Assembly: GCF_003807585.1 (NCBI RefSeq)
Contig: NZ_RMBX01000005.1
Coordinates: 310,001 to 374,000, forward strand
Source of the DNA: Chitinophaga barathri
GTDB taxonomy: Bacteria; Bacteroidota; Bacteroidia; Chitinophagales; Chitinophagaceae
Reading direction: 5' to 3'
Length of the DNA stretch: 64,000 bases
The first letter of the stretch is position 1, and each line of letters opens with the position of its first letter. This document shows, piece after piece, positions 17,806 through 27,431 of this stretch. Below the pieces are notes generated by a model. It did not search any database. It was given only the letters and a program-made list of their open reading frames with translations, and was not told where the DNA came from. The position numbers were made by a program, and so were the translations under genes.

Positions 17806-18846
17806 TCAAAGTGACCCCCTGCGCAGTAGAATAGTCGGTATTACTTCCTGTATTTTTTCTCGTTTCAGTACAAATTCAGCTGCCTTCTCGGCCATTATGG
17901 AAAAATCCGTGGAATAGGTGGTGATGCCGTCGAAAATGATCTCTTTCACCACTTCGTCATTATGTGAAAGGATGCCCACATCTTTGCCGAGCCGGAAACT
18001 TTTTGCCTTCGCATCCTTCAGCATCTGCCAAAGCTCGGCGTTGTTGATGGTAAAATAGACATATCCTTTTTCGATGGAACCGGGAATATATTCGGTGCGT
18101 ATCAGGCTTTTGATCTTAAAGTCCTTCACGAACTTCTTATACGCCTGAATGATCTCTATCGGGGTGTCCGACGCGGGCCTGTGATAATGGATCATCCCCC
18201 GGAATTTACGGATCGCGGGCGCCAGTTTTGAAAAAGCGGCGTAAGATGACTTCCCGAACTCCTGCACGACATAGGAAAAATCGCCGTCCAGCGCCTGGTA
18301 GCGGTCGATCATCAGGAATTTGTTCAATGGCAGCGTGGCCAGAATGTCCGCCGTACGTTTATGCGGGATGGGCGCCACCACGTACATGCCGTAGCGGCCC
18401 CTGACGTTGGCAATGATACTTTCCAGTACGTCGATATTGTTATGATGAAAATAAATATCAATGGTTGCAGGAGTACCCAGGCTGTCGCGGAAGGTTTTGA
18501 AGAACACTTCCTGGAAACTGTCGAATGCAAAAAAGACCAGCGCGATCCGCAGGTTTTTTTCGGTGTTTTCCCCCTTCACATAAAATCCTATCCGGTTCTT
18601 CGATTCCACGATCCCGAGGTTGACCAGTTCCTTGTAACCCTTTGCAATGGTCTCCCGCGCAAAGCCCAGTTCTTTGTTCAGGTTGTTCACCGAAGGAAGC
18701 ATATCCCCTCTCTGAATAAGCTTATCGTTGATGGCATTGATAATACCCTGTACCAACTGTTCGTGTTTGGACAATCCCTGGATGTTCTCCAGCTCCCTGA
18801 TCTGTTCGTATATATCCTGCATTGCAAATAATTGATGGACAGCCAT
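17806..18846 (-). CDS. GntR-family regulator with a periplasmic-binding-like effector domain
   Basis: Cytoplasmic sugar-responsive transcription factor of 346 residues. A GntR winged helix covers about residues 20-85 (INAINDKLIQRGDMLPSVNN, ELGFARETIAKGYKELVNLG), and the remainder (RIALVFFAFDSFQEVFFKTF onward) is a LacI-like sugar-binding effector domain, a combination used by Bacteroidota sugar regulators. An internal ATG at 18822 (MQDIYEQI) is an alternative start. It is the first gene of the minus-strand series and is transcribed divergently from the sialidase PUL, so it could control both sides through the shared 422-bp region, where two TGTAGTACA palindromes lie. The effector is unknown. 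Confidence 0.88.
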   Translation of the reverse strand: MAVHQLFAMQDIYEQIRELENIQGLSKHEQLVQGIINAINDKLIQRGDMLPSVNNLNKELGFARETIAKGYKELVNLGIVESKNRIGFYVKGENTEKNLRIALVFFAFDSFQEVFFKTFRDSLGTPATIDIYFHHNNIDVLESIIANVRGRYGMYVVAPIPHKRTADILATLPLNKFLMIDRYQALDGDFSYVVQEFGKSSYAAFSKLAPAIRKFRGMIHYHRPASDTPIEIIQAYKKFVKDFKIKSLIRTEYIPGSIEKGYVYFTINNAELWQMLKDAKAKSFRLGKDVGILSHNDEVVKEIIFDGITTYSTDFSIMAEKAAEFVLKREKIQEVIPTILLRRGSL

Positions 18847-19268
18847 TTAATACTGTACTATTCTATCCTACAATGTAAATATATTTCAACAGCTTTGAAA
18901 AATCAAATTTCTGCTGCGCGGGGCATGGAGATATTGGGATCGTTCCCATTCCACGGGATGATCTCGGAATGAGTGATTTCTTTCGTACCAACTATATTAT
19001 GAATGGCTACTTCTGCATTTTGTAGTACATAATAACAATCAATAGATTAGAGGACATTTGAAACCTCCATTCCTGATTAATTGAATAATCTTCTATCATA
19101 TATTCATAGTCCTTTTAGCTTCTGCGATATCTATAATACACCGGAATTATTTTTCCTGAAAAATTAGGAAAATAGGGAAATAATAATTCTATTTGTTCCA
19201 TATGTAGTACATAATGGACAAGTAAACCAAGTAGCAAACTCAACCACGATAAATTTAAACTCCACAGT
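18847..19268. promoter_or_regulatory. Divergent regulatory region with paired TGTAGTACATAAT motifs
   Basis: This 422-bp gene-free stretch separates the GntR gene from the sialidase PUL. The 13-mer TGTAGTACATAAT occurs at 19021-19033 and again at 19203-19215; its core TGTAGTACA is a perfect odd palindrome, as expected for a dimeric GntR regulator. The second copy is 54 bp before the susC start codon. A related palindrome, TACAATGTA, is at 18871-18879, next to the GntR start. An inverted repeat TTTTCCT/AGGAAAA lies at 19151-19157 and 19166-19172. That these are operators of the adjacent GntR protein is inference. Confidence 0.5.
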
Positions 19269-22200
19269 ATGAAAATAATAAGCATTGCTATTTTGCTTAC
19301 AGGACTTCTTATGCTATCCCCTGGCCTATACCTGGATGCGCAGCAGAAAAAAACGATCGTTTCCGGCAGTATAAGTACTTCAACAGAAAAGCTGCCCTAC
19401 GCAAGCATACTTGAAAAAGGAAAGGGTAATGCCGTTAAATCCGATACCAGCGGCAATTTTCAGATCGCTGTTTCCTCCCCTGATGCAATACTGGTTATTT
19501 CTTATATAGGATATAAAACCAGGGAGATCAACGTCAATGGACGTACTAAAATAGAGGTGGTCCTGGAGCAGGAATCCGCATCAATGAATGAGGTAATCAT
19601 CGTGGGCTATGGATCTGTCGCGAAAAAAGATCTGACAGGTTCAGTTGCATCGGTAAACCTGTCTGACCTGAGCAAAGCGCCTGTTGCCTCTTTTCAGCAA
19701 GCCCTTGCAGGCCGCGTCGCGGGAGTGCAGGTGTCATCTATTGACGGACAGCCGGGAGAAGGTTTAAATATCGTCATCCGGGGCAGTAACTCTTTAACAG
19801 GTAGTAACGCTCCTCTTTATGTTATAGATGGTTTTCCGATGGAAGATTTTAATAGCAACTCACTGAATATAGCAGAAATCGAGTCTATTGATATTCTAAA
19901 AGACGCATCGGCAACAGCCATCTACGGAGCCAGGGGCGCCAATGGCGTAGTGATGATCACCACTAAAAAAGGTAAAGCAGGAGCGGCACGTGTAACTTAC
20001 ACAGGCAGCGCCGGTTATTCTGATGTGGGCAAGGCCAACCTCGATGTATTACGCCCTTATGATTTTATTAAGCTGCAACAGGAGATAGACCCGCAGAGGG
20101 CCGCAGCATTATATTTCAGGGACAGTGACCCTGCGACCCCGGATCTGACAATAGAAGATTTCAGAGATGCAAAAGGCATCGATTGGTTTGACAGGATTGT
20201 AAGCACTGGCTCTTTTCAAAACCACAGCGTAGGCGTAAACGGTGGCACCGACAAAACGAAATACGCTTTGTCCCTATCCTATCTGAACCAGGATGGAGTG
20301 GTTATGCGAAGTGGCTTTGACCGTCTACAAGGGCGGTTTAACATAGATCAGGCGGTTGGCAGTAAAATCAAGGTCGGCCTCAATGTAAATTTTGCGGATT
20401 CAAAGGTTCGCGGCATAAAGCCGAGGGAACAAACCTCAAAAGCTGTGGGTTCGGGCAATTCCAATGTGCAGAATTTGTTTTATAACCTGTGGACCTACCG
20501 GCCGATTTCCGGCCGTGAAACAGACCTGGAGGATGAAGGTGTAGACCCCGCCGCCGAAACATTCTTATTCAACCCGTTGAAATCAGCACAAAATGAATAT
20601 GATGTTGATAAGATCAGGAACATCACGATAAATGGCTACCTGGAATATGACCTGTCGAAAAGCCTTAAGCTGAGGTTTACAGGAAGCGCAGACCTGGCTG
20701 CTACAAGATCGGAGTTGTTTAATAATTCCAATACACGGAGTGGCAGTCCCCTGACTGGCGTTGGCAGAACAAACGGCGTCAACGGAGGTCTGTGGCAGGA
20801 CGATGTGGTTAACCTGTCCAATGAAAACAGCCTGACCTATACCAGGAAATTCAACAAAAATCACCAGTTAACTGCTGTGGGCGTGGTTTCCGTTCAAAGC
20901 AGGAAAGCCAGCAGATTTGGCTACAGGGCCAACCTGATACCGAACGAGGCATTGGGCATAGACGGCCTGGATGAGGGTGTTATATTTGACAAAGAGTCGT
21001 CCAGCACTTACTGGGGACTGGTTTCTTTTACCAGCAGGGTCAATTACAACCTGTTTCAAAAATATCTATTTACCGCAACGTTCAGGGCAGACGGATCCTC
21101 AAAATTCCCCGCAGATAGCAAATGGGGCTACTTTCCCTCCGGTGCCTTTGCATGGAGGCTGAGCGATGAGCCGTTTATGAAAGACCTCTCATTTATATCC
21201 AATGCCAAGTTAAGGACCAGTTTTGGCGTAACCGGCAACAACAGGGTGTCTGACTTCGGTTATCTGCCGAATATTATCCTGGGTACTTATTATCCTATCG
21301 GCGCTTCTTCATTGCCTGCCTATTATCAGGGCCGTTTAGGGAATGAAAAACTGAAATGGGAGAGTACAAGGCAGTTTGATGCGGGGATAGAGCTGGGCTT
21401 TTTAAGGAACAGGCTGGAACTGGAGATGGACTATTACCATAAGCATACCTATGATCTGCTACTGAGTTCCCAAATCGCCTCCAGCACGGGTTATGGTTCC
21501 GCAACCGTAAATATTGGTGAAACACGGAACAGGGGATTTGAACTGACCTTAAATTCAAAGAACATCACGACCGGGAACTTTAACTGGAATTCCAATATCA
21601 ATATCTCCTTTAATCAAAACAGGCTAGTAGCATTGAGTGCAGGCGAAGACCTGAGAATGACCTCAATCCCCGATTTTTCAACCAACTTCCCAAGCCCGGC
21701 CTGGATTAGCCGGGTAGGCAACCAGCTGGTACATTATTACGGTTTTGTGTACGAAGGAGTATATCAGTATGATGATTTTAATAAGATACCCGGCGGGTAT
21801 GAATTAAAAAATGAACTGCCTGCAACGGCCGGTCTTTTGGGCACAAACGCAAGGCAGCCCGGAGATGCCAAATATAAAGACCTCAACAATGACGGCATTG
21901 TGGATGACAATGATCAAACCCTCATCGGAACTCCCTATCCCAAACATACAGGCGGGTTTAACAATAATTTTACGTATAAGAATTTTGACCTGAACGTGTT
22001 CTTTCAATGGTCCTATGGCAATGAAGTATTGAATGCCAATAATATTTTCATGGAAGGATTAAACGGGGCTATACTGGGCAGGAACGTCAAAGCAACCTAC
22101 GTGAACCGATGGACTCCTGAAAACCAGAGCACAACTATTCCCAGGAGCGGGTCCAACGGTATTTCCGGGGTTTTATCGACCCGCTATATTGAGAACGCTT

Positions 22201-22433
22201 CCTTCCTCCGATTAAAAACCATCTCCCTGGGATACAACTTCAGAAAAAACTTTATCAAAGGACTGGAATCTGCCAGGGTCTATGTCTCCGCGCAAAATTT
22301 ATATACCTGGACTAATTATTCCGGGCCGGATCCTGAAGTTTCTACCAAAGGCTTCGGCCTGTCTCCCGGTCTTGATTTCTCTGCCTATCCCATCGCTCAA
22401 ACAATTGTTTTTGGTTTAAATATCGCCCTTTAA
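19269..22433 (+). CDS. SusC-family TonB-linked importer of the sialic-acid PUL
   Basis: Outer-membrane TonB-dependent channel of 1054 residues. Signal peptide (MKIISIAILLTGLLMLSPGL, cleavage near LDAQ), carboxypeptidase-D-like regulatory domain (VSGSISTSTEKLPYASILEK), TonB-box-like NEVIIVGYG, and the SusC signature DASATAIYGARGANGVVMIT in the plug. The barrel ends AQTIVFGLNIAL. It is the first gene of a tight plus-strand series with susD 22 bp later. By analogy with the NanO protein of Bacteroidetes sialic-acid loci, it would import sialic acid or sialo-oligosaccharides; this is inferred from the downstream lyase and sialidase, not from the protein itself. Confidence 0.95.
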   Translation: MKIISIAILLTGLLMLSPGLYLDAQQKKTIVSGSISTSTEKLPYASILEKGKGNAVKSDTSGNFQIAVSSPDAILVISYIGYKTREINVNGRTKIEVVLEQESASMNEVIIVGYGSVAKKDLTGSVASVNLSDLSKAPVASFQQALAGRVAGVQVSSIDGQPGEGLNIVIRGSNSLTGSNAPLYVIDGFPMEDFNSNSLNIAEIESIDILKDASATAIYGARGANGVVMITTKKGKAGAARVTYTGSAGYSDVGKANLDVLRPYDFIKLQQEIDPQRAAALYFRDSDPATPDLTIEDFRDAKGIDWFDRIVSTGSFQNHSVGVNGGTDKTKYALSLSYLNQDGVVMRSGFDRLQGRFNIDQAVGSKIKVGLNVNFADSKVRGIKPREQTSKAVGSGNSNVQNLFYNLWTYRPISGRETDLEDEGVDPAAETFLFNPLKSAQNEYDVDKIRNITINGYLEYDLSKSLKLRFTGSADLAATRSELFNNSNTRSGSPLTGVGRTNGVNGGLWQDDVVNLSNENSLTYTRKFNKNHQLTAVGVVSVQSRKASRFGYRANLIPNEALGIDGLDEGVIFDKESSSTYWGLVSFTSRVNYNLFQKYLFTATFRADGSSKFPADSKWGYFPSGAFAWRLSDEPFMKDLSFISNAKLRTSFGVTGNNRVSDFGYLPNIILGTYYPIGASSLPAYYQGRLGNEKLKWESTRQFDAGIELGFLRNRLELEMDYYHKHTYDLLLSSQIASSTGYGSATVNIGETRNRGFELTLNSKNITTGNFNWNSNINISFNQNRLVALSAGEDLRMTSIPDFSTNFPSPAWISRVGNQLVHYYGFVYEGVYQYDDFNKIPGGYELKNELPATAGLLGTNARQPGDAKYKDLNNDGIVDDNDQTLIGTPYPKHTGGFNNNFTYKNFDLNVFFQWSYGNEVLNANNIFMEGLNGAILGRNVKATYVNRWTPENQSTTIPRSGSNGISGVLSTRYIENASFLRLKTISLGYNFRKNFIKGLESARVYVSAQNLYTWTNYSGPDPEVSTKGFGLSPGLDFSAYPIAQTIVFGLNIAL

Positions 22434-22455
22434 AGGTGAACAAAAGCATACTGAT

Positions 22456-24384
22456 ATGATAAAAAGATTCCTATTTCTGACAATAGTTTCCGCGGCCTTA
22501 ATTGTATCCCTTCCATCCTGCAAAAAGCTTTTGGAAACGAGCCCATCAGATTTTATAAGCCCTGATGAATTCTTTTCCAGCAAGGAAAATTTAAACGCCG
22601 CATTGACAGGCGCATACAGCATACTTAAGAACAACACGCTGTATGGCGACAATTACCAACACCTGATAACGGCTACGACCGATGAACTGGTTTATGCTAC
22701 TTCCGGTAACGTACCAAAGATACCCTGGTATAATGCCACCTCGGCCGATGCGCAGGTGGCGAGTGTCTGGGCCACGCTCTATACCGGGATTGACCGGGCG
22801 AATGTGGTACTGGCCAATCTGAATACACCAACAAAGATTACAGCAGACGAAAAAAGACATATTGAAGGAGAAGCAAAATTCTTACGGGCCTATTATTACT
22901 TCATGCTTACGCAGTGGTACGGAGATGTGCCTTTGAGGCTCAATCCTACCCAGGATCCGGGAGAAACCAATATGCCTTTTACCTCTTCAAAAGCAGTCTA
23001 TGACTGGGTGATTGATGAAATGATCACCGCTGAGGGTTTACTCAATGATCAAAAAGCAACTGCATTCGATTATACAGAAAGAGTAACGCAAACGGCCGTT
23101 CAGGCGGTACTGGCAAGGGTATGCCTGTATGCCGCCGGCGCGCCGGTAAACGATAGCAGGCGATATACTGATGCCGCTAAATGGGCCAGAGAAGTCATCA
23201 ATTCCGATCTACATAGATTGAATCCTGACTACACACAGGTGTTCAGGCTGCAATGTAAAGACCAATACGATGCCGCTTATAAAGAAAGTATATGGGAAGT
23301 GGGATTCCAGGTGAATTCGGCTACACCCGAACAGAGCTCCCCCGGCCAGGTACGCGTTGGCATACCGACGGCCAGCGACGTTGCCGGCAAAAATGACGGA
23401 CGGCTTTTTGTTTACCCGCGTTTGTACCGCACCTACGAATCTTTTGCCTTTACCACAGCCACCAATGCGGCATCAGATGCTTCGCCCGATCAGCGGCGGG
23501 ACTGGTGTGTAGCGCCTTTCAAATATTCCGGGGGAGATGCAACGACGGCACCCGCACAAAATGCGGTCGCATATAATCTGTATTACACGCGTTATCCCGG
23601 GAAATGGAGACGCAGTGAAGAAAACGCGCCACGCATTGCCACACAAAGTCCGACTAACTATCCTGTGGTCCGTTATGCAGATGTGTTGCTGATGCTGGCC
23701 GAAGCAGAAAATGAATTGAACGGCGGTCCAACGCCGGAAGCCATCGACCTGGTGAACCAGGTGAGGGCAAGAGCCTACGGAAAGCTTAACGGAAGCAGGA
23801 TAATAACCGGGATAACGGTAACAAACCAGGGAACGGGGTACGCCACACCGCCAGCGGTGACCATTACAGGCACAGGCGGCTCAGGAGCCACCGCTCTTGC
23901 TGTAATTTCAGGAGGGAGCGTGACAAGCATCAGGATAACGAATCCCGGCGTGGGATATCCTGCCAATACAACAGTAACAATAGCAGGCGCCGGCGGGGCA
24001 TCTGCAAGCGTAATTTTAAATGGCGACGGGGAGCTGACCGTTGCTCAAACCGCGGGCAAAGAAGTTTTTTTAAAGACCATCCAGGATGAGCGGCTGATGG
24101 AACTGAATGGTGAGTTTCTACGGAGGCAGGATCTAAAGCGCTGGGGAATCCTCCAATCTACCATAAGACAAATGGGCATCGAGGTTATTGCCGGCAGCAG
24201 CGACCTGAAGCCGGACGGCACCCCGGTTGTGCCCGCGGCCAAAACACCGTTTGCACCTTCAAATGTAACCGTAACCCACTATACAAATCCCGCAAACAAT
24301 ATTTCGGACAAAGATTACAGGTTAGCCATTCCGCAAAAGGAGCTGTTGTATAACGATCAGGCTAAACAAAATCAAGGTTACTGA
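22456..24384 (+). CDS. SusD-family lipoprotein with an inserted beta-repeat module
   Basis: Glycan-binding lid of the second SusCD pair, 642 residues, lipobox SLPSC (Cys22). The N-terminal SusD fold is clear (EGEAKFLRAYYYFMLTQWYG) and the C-terminal SusD ending is present (FLKTIQDERLMELNGEFLRR, DYRLAIPQKEL). Between them, at about residues 450-528 (near 23803-24040), lies an insertion of two or three repeats of the type ITVTNQGTGYATPPAVTITG, rich in Gly, Thr and Val, which is not part of the usual SusD fold. It interrupts the region just before the RRQDLKRWG helix. It stays in frame and looks functional. By context it is a NanU-like sialoglycan binder; that is inference. Confidence 0.93.
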   Translation: MIKRFLFLTIVSAALIVSLPSCKKLLETSPSDFISPDEFFSSKENLNAALTGAYSILKNNTLYGDNYQHLITATTDELVYATSGNVPKIPWYNATSADAQVASVWATLYTGIDRANVVLANLNTPTKITADEKRHIEGEAKFLRAYYYFMLTQWYGDVPLRLNPTQDPGETNMPFTSSKAVYDWVIDEMITAEGLLNDQKATAFDYTERVTQTAVQAVLARVCLYAAGAPVNDSRRYTDAAKWAREVINSDLHRLNPDYTQVFRLQCKDQYDAAYKESIWEVGFQVNSATPEQSSPGQVRVGIPTASDVAGKNDGRLFVYPRLYRTYESFAFTTATNAASDASPDQRRDWCVAPFKYSGGDATTAPAQNAVAYNLYYTRYPGKWRRSEENAPRIATQSPTNYPVVRYADVLLMLAEAENELNGGPTPEAIDLVNQVRARAYGKLNGSRIITGITVTNQGTGYATPPAVTITGTGGSGATALAVISGGSVTSIRITNPGVGYPANTTVTIAGAGGASASVILNGDGELTVAQTAGKEVFLKTIQDERLMELNGEFLRRQDLKRWGILQSTIRQMGIEVIAGSSDLKPDGTPVVPAAKTPFAPSNVTVTHYTNPANNISDKDYRLAIPQKELLYNDQAKQNQGY

Positions 24385-24419
24385 TGCGATATCCATCTAT
24401 GAAATTTAAAGATGACGTT

Positions 24420-25352
24420 ATGAACAAAACAACATTTATATTATCTGTTTTAGGTTTATCTCTTGCAGCCTGTTCGGAGAAGGAGATACAGGCGCCAAAT
24501 GATTTTGAGGTTTCTGTAACAACAGCCAAATACAAACTGAGCGATAGCGTTCAGTTTAATATATCGGGAAACCCCGACAACATTACCTTCTATTCCGGTG
24601 AACCGGGGCGGGAATACGATAAACGCGATCTCTTCTCGTCTGACGAAGGCTCACTGACCCTGCAATTTAACAGTCAGACCCGCGCGGGTGCAACCTTACC
24701 CAGAAATATTTCCGTATTGATCTCCACCGATTTTAATGGAGAATATAATAAAGAAGGTGTAAAGGCCGCCAAATGGACTGATATCACCAGCAGGGCCGTA
24801 CTGCCTGCGAATACCGCGTCCAATGCCGATGTAGTCTCAGGAGAAATTAACCTGGATGATTTAAAGGTGAAAGGCAGCCCGATGTATGTGGCTTTCAGGT
24901 ACGTTTCAGAAAACCCCGCCGGCACTGCACAACGGTATTGGAATATGGGCCGCATGTTTTTGATCAACAAAGTTCCCGGAAATATTGATTTTGAAATTAC
25001 CCCCACTATCGAAAATGGATTGTTCCAGGTGGTTGAATTTCAGGGTACGGACAATAAGTGGACAATTAACACAGGAACGGCTACCTCTCACAGGTTGATC
25101 CACACCGCAAATGCCATCAATACACAACCGGATGACGATTGGGTTATCAGCCGGGGATTCCAGGTGTTTCAAACCTTCGGGCATAAAAAGAATGCGGTGA
25201 ATGTGAAATCCATTTCGGGCGGCACGCCTGAAACTTTCGCCTGGTTATATTCAGTTCCCGGCACCTATAAAGCAACCTTTATAGCACTAAATGCCGATAG
25301 AGACATACAAAAAGAAGTAATTAAAGAAGTATGGGTTACTATAGAACAATGA
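24420..25352 (+). CDS. DUF5017-like PUL lipoprotein
   Basis: Probable surface-exposed lipoprotein of the sialic-acid PUL. The frame opens earlier, at 24384, but the ATG at 24420 gives a proper lipoprotein signal (MNKTTFILSVLGLSLAACSE, Cys18), so it is preferred (310 residues). The body resembles DUF5017 (DFEVSVTTAKYKLSDSVQFN, followed by NITFYSGEPGREYDKRD), and ends with a PKD-like strand set (WLYSVPGTYKATFIALNA). Its stop overlaps the next start (ATGA at 25349-25352), so translation of the FG-GAP protein is probably coupled. Function beyond likely glycan binding is unknown. Confidence 0.8.
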   Translation: MNKTTFILSVLGLSLAACSEKEIQAPNDFEVSVTTAKYKLSDSVQFNISGNPDNITFYSGEPGREYDKRDLFSSDEGSLTLQFNSQTRAGATLPRNISVLISTDFNGEYNKEGVKAAKWTDITSRAVLPANTASNADVVSGEINLDDLKVKGSPMYVAFRYVSENPAGTAQRYWNMGRMFLINKVPGNIDFEITPTIENGLFQVVEFQGTDNKWTINTGTATSHRLIHTANAINTQPDDDWVISRGFQVFQTFGHKKNAVNVKSISGGTPETFAWLYSVPGTYKATFIALNADRDIQKEVIKEVWVTIEQ

Positions 25353-27406
25353 TCGCTAACATAAAACCGATTTTTGCAATAGCGTTAGTTGCTGTTGTTA
25401 TGGATCTGCAGGCACAGGAAATAATTCCTAAACCATTTGTGTTTGGTCACAACGGCGATATCCCTCTGGCAGCATCGGTAATAGGAGCCTCCGATTTTCT
25501 CTTTATGGACTGGGATGGTGACGGTGACAACGATATGATGACCACAAGCGGCGGTTCTGTTAAACTTATAGAAAATATCGGCAGCAAAAAGAAACCGCGG
25601 TTCAACAATGTATTTATACATAACCAGGTTGTGCTTAAAGACTCGCGTGTAGGCAGGTTTTTTTCCATGATCCTGCATTCGGGCGTAAAGGCTCAGCAAG
25701 GCTTCCCGTCTTTCATTGCTTTTGAACGCCATAATCAGATCAGTGACCCTGGTAAAAAACAGCTGGCGCTTCATATGTTTATCCCCCTGCGGCTGCAAGG
25801 CAAAACAGAATGGAAGGTGATGCAGGCATTTGGCCCGGACGGGAAACCTGTTCAAAACTTCCTGGACTGCTGGGTAAGTCCGACAATAGATATCGCTGAT
25901 CTGAACGGAGACGGTAAAGACGATCTCATTGTTGGTAGCTCACATCCGCGGGCAGCCCAGCCTTCACTGAAATTTGCCGCCGGTTATAACAACCCGCAGG
26001 AATCGTGGAATCCTTATGCCAGCCGTCTTTACATTATGTACAACAGGTCAACTGCCGACAGCCTGATCTTTGACAACCCGCTCCTTATTGAAGCCGATGG
26101 CTCGCCGGTTTCACCATTTGGTTTTCCCTACCCCATTGCATTTGATATGGATAAAGACGGATTGACCGACCTGGTGGTAGGTCAGCATAAACCCGGCCTG
26201 ATGTATTTCCGGAATGCGGGAACTAAAACACAGCCGAAATTCACTAATGCGGGACTGATTGCTGACGCACACAAAAAACCCATATCAAGTATCCTGGCCA
26301 TCCATCCGCGCTTTGCGGATTTGGACGGAGACGGCCGTCAGGAACTGCTTGCAAGCACCTATTTTGGCTGCGTGGACAATATACTCCGGTTTAAACCAAA
26401 GAACGGTGGCTGGGAAGAGCAGGGACCATTAATGATGGCCAGTGATAAAAACACGCCCTTGATGCCGCAAGGCATTGGCACGATAGAACCTATAGACTGG
26501 GATGGAGATGGCGACACAGACCTGGTGGTTGGTTCAGAACCAGCCGCGCCCAAAGTGATCATCAATAAGGGAAACAATGCTCACCCGGTTTGGGAGGTGC
26601 CCGCACCTTTGAAATTTACAGACGGCAGTAAACTGGAATATTATAGCATCGACTACGGGCTTGGTTCAGTATGGGGGCCCATGGAATGGTATATGGAGCG
26701 TGTGCTTCCCCGGCTCGCAGACTGGGACGGGGACGGTATCCGGGATATGTTGACGGGCTCCATGGGGTTAAGGCAACTGTTCCTGAAAGGGCGGATGATT
26801 AAAGGAGAACTTCGTTTCGAAAAGCCGGTAGTGTTTAAAGTGGAAGAGAAGCCATTGGCCGCCGGTCAGCGGGTGCAACCCGCGGTTCTGGATCTTAATA
26901 CAGACGGACATCCCGATCTGATCGCCCTGGATGACCAAAATATACTTACATGCTGGCCGGGAAAAGGAACAGATGAGCTGGGGCAGCCACAGGTATTTCT
27001 TGGGCATGATGGAAAACCGCTTCAGATCAAAACCCGCATCCTCGATATCGGTCATGGCCGCAGTTCATTCACCATGACCGATTGGGGCCTGGACGGCAAG
27101 CCTGATCTTCTTATATATTATGCCTTTGACCGGAAACGCGGCGGAATCTTCTATTACAGGGCATCAGGCAAACCGATGCAATTTGAAAAGCCCGTAAAAT
27201 TCTCAAACCTGCTCTCTTTCCATAATGGCGGTATTGCTTTATCTGACTGGGATGGCGACGGATACCTGGATATATTCACCGGCGGCGATGGCGGTCATCT
27301 TGGCAGATCTGCCGTACCAAGGGGCAAACTATTCCTGTTTTCCGGGAAAGAGCTGCCCATACCACCCGCGGCCCGCAAATCGGGACCTATGACCGTGAAA
27401 AAATAA
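25349..27406 (+). CDS. Secreted FG-GAP/VCBS-repeat protein
   Basis: Exported beta-propeller-like protein of 685 residues from the ATG at 25349, which overlaps the previous stop as ATGA; a start 18 bp upstream is less likely. The signal peptide is MIANIKPIFAIALVAVVMDL with cleavage near QAQ. Eight or nine repeats carry the calcium-binding pattern DxDGDGxxD, such as DWDGDGDNDMM, DLNGDGKDDLIVG, DMDKDGLTDLVVG, DLDGDGRQELL, DWDGDGDTDLVVG, DWDGDGIRDMLTG, DLNTDGHPDLI and DWDGDGYLDIFTGGDG. No catalytic motif was recognised. FG-GAP proteins occur in several PULs as predicted glycan-binding or lyase-associated proteins. Here it may bind sialylated glycans; that is inference from location alone. Confidence 0.85.
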   Translation: MIANIKPIFAIALVAVVMDLQAQEIIPKPFVFGHNGDIPLAASVIGASDFLFMDWDGDGDNDMMTTSGGSVKLIENIGSKKKPRFNNVFIHNQVVLKDSRVGRFFSMILHSGVKAQQGFPSFIAFERHNQISDPGKKQLALHMFIPLRLQGKTEWKVMQAFGPDGKPVQNFLDCWVSPTIDIADLNGDGKDDLIVGSSHPRAAQPSLKFAAGYNNPQESWNPYASRLYIMYNRSTADSLIFDNPLLIEADGSPVSPFGFPYPIAFDMDKDGLTDLVVGQHKPGLMYFRNAGTKTQPKFTNAGLIADAHKKPISSILAIHPRFADLDGDGRQELLASTYFGCVDNILRFKPKNGGWEEQGPLMMASDKNTPLMPQGIGTIEPIDWDGDGDTDLVVGSEPAAPKVIINKGNNAHPVWEVPAPLKFTDGSKLEYYSIDYGLGSVWGPMEWYMERVLPRLADWDGDGIRDMLTGSMGLRQLFLKGRMIKGELRFEKPVVFKVEEKPLAAGQRVQPAVLDLNTDGHPDLIALDDQNILTCWPGKGTDELGQPQVFLGHDGKPLQIKTRILDIGHGRSSFTMTDWGLDGKPDLLIYYAFDRKRGGIFYYRASGKPMQFEKPVKFSNLLSFHNGGIALSDWDGDGYLDIFTGGDGGHLGRSAVPRGKLFLFSGKELPIPPAARKSGPMTVKK

Positions 27407-27431
27407 TTAAATCCATAACAACTATATAGAA

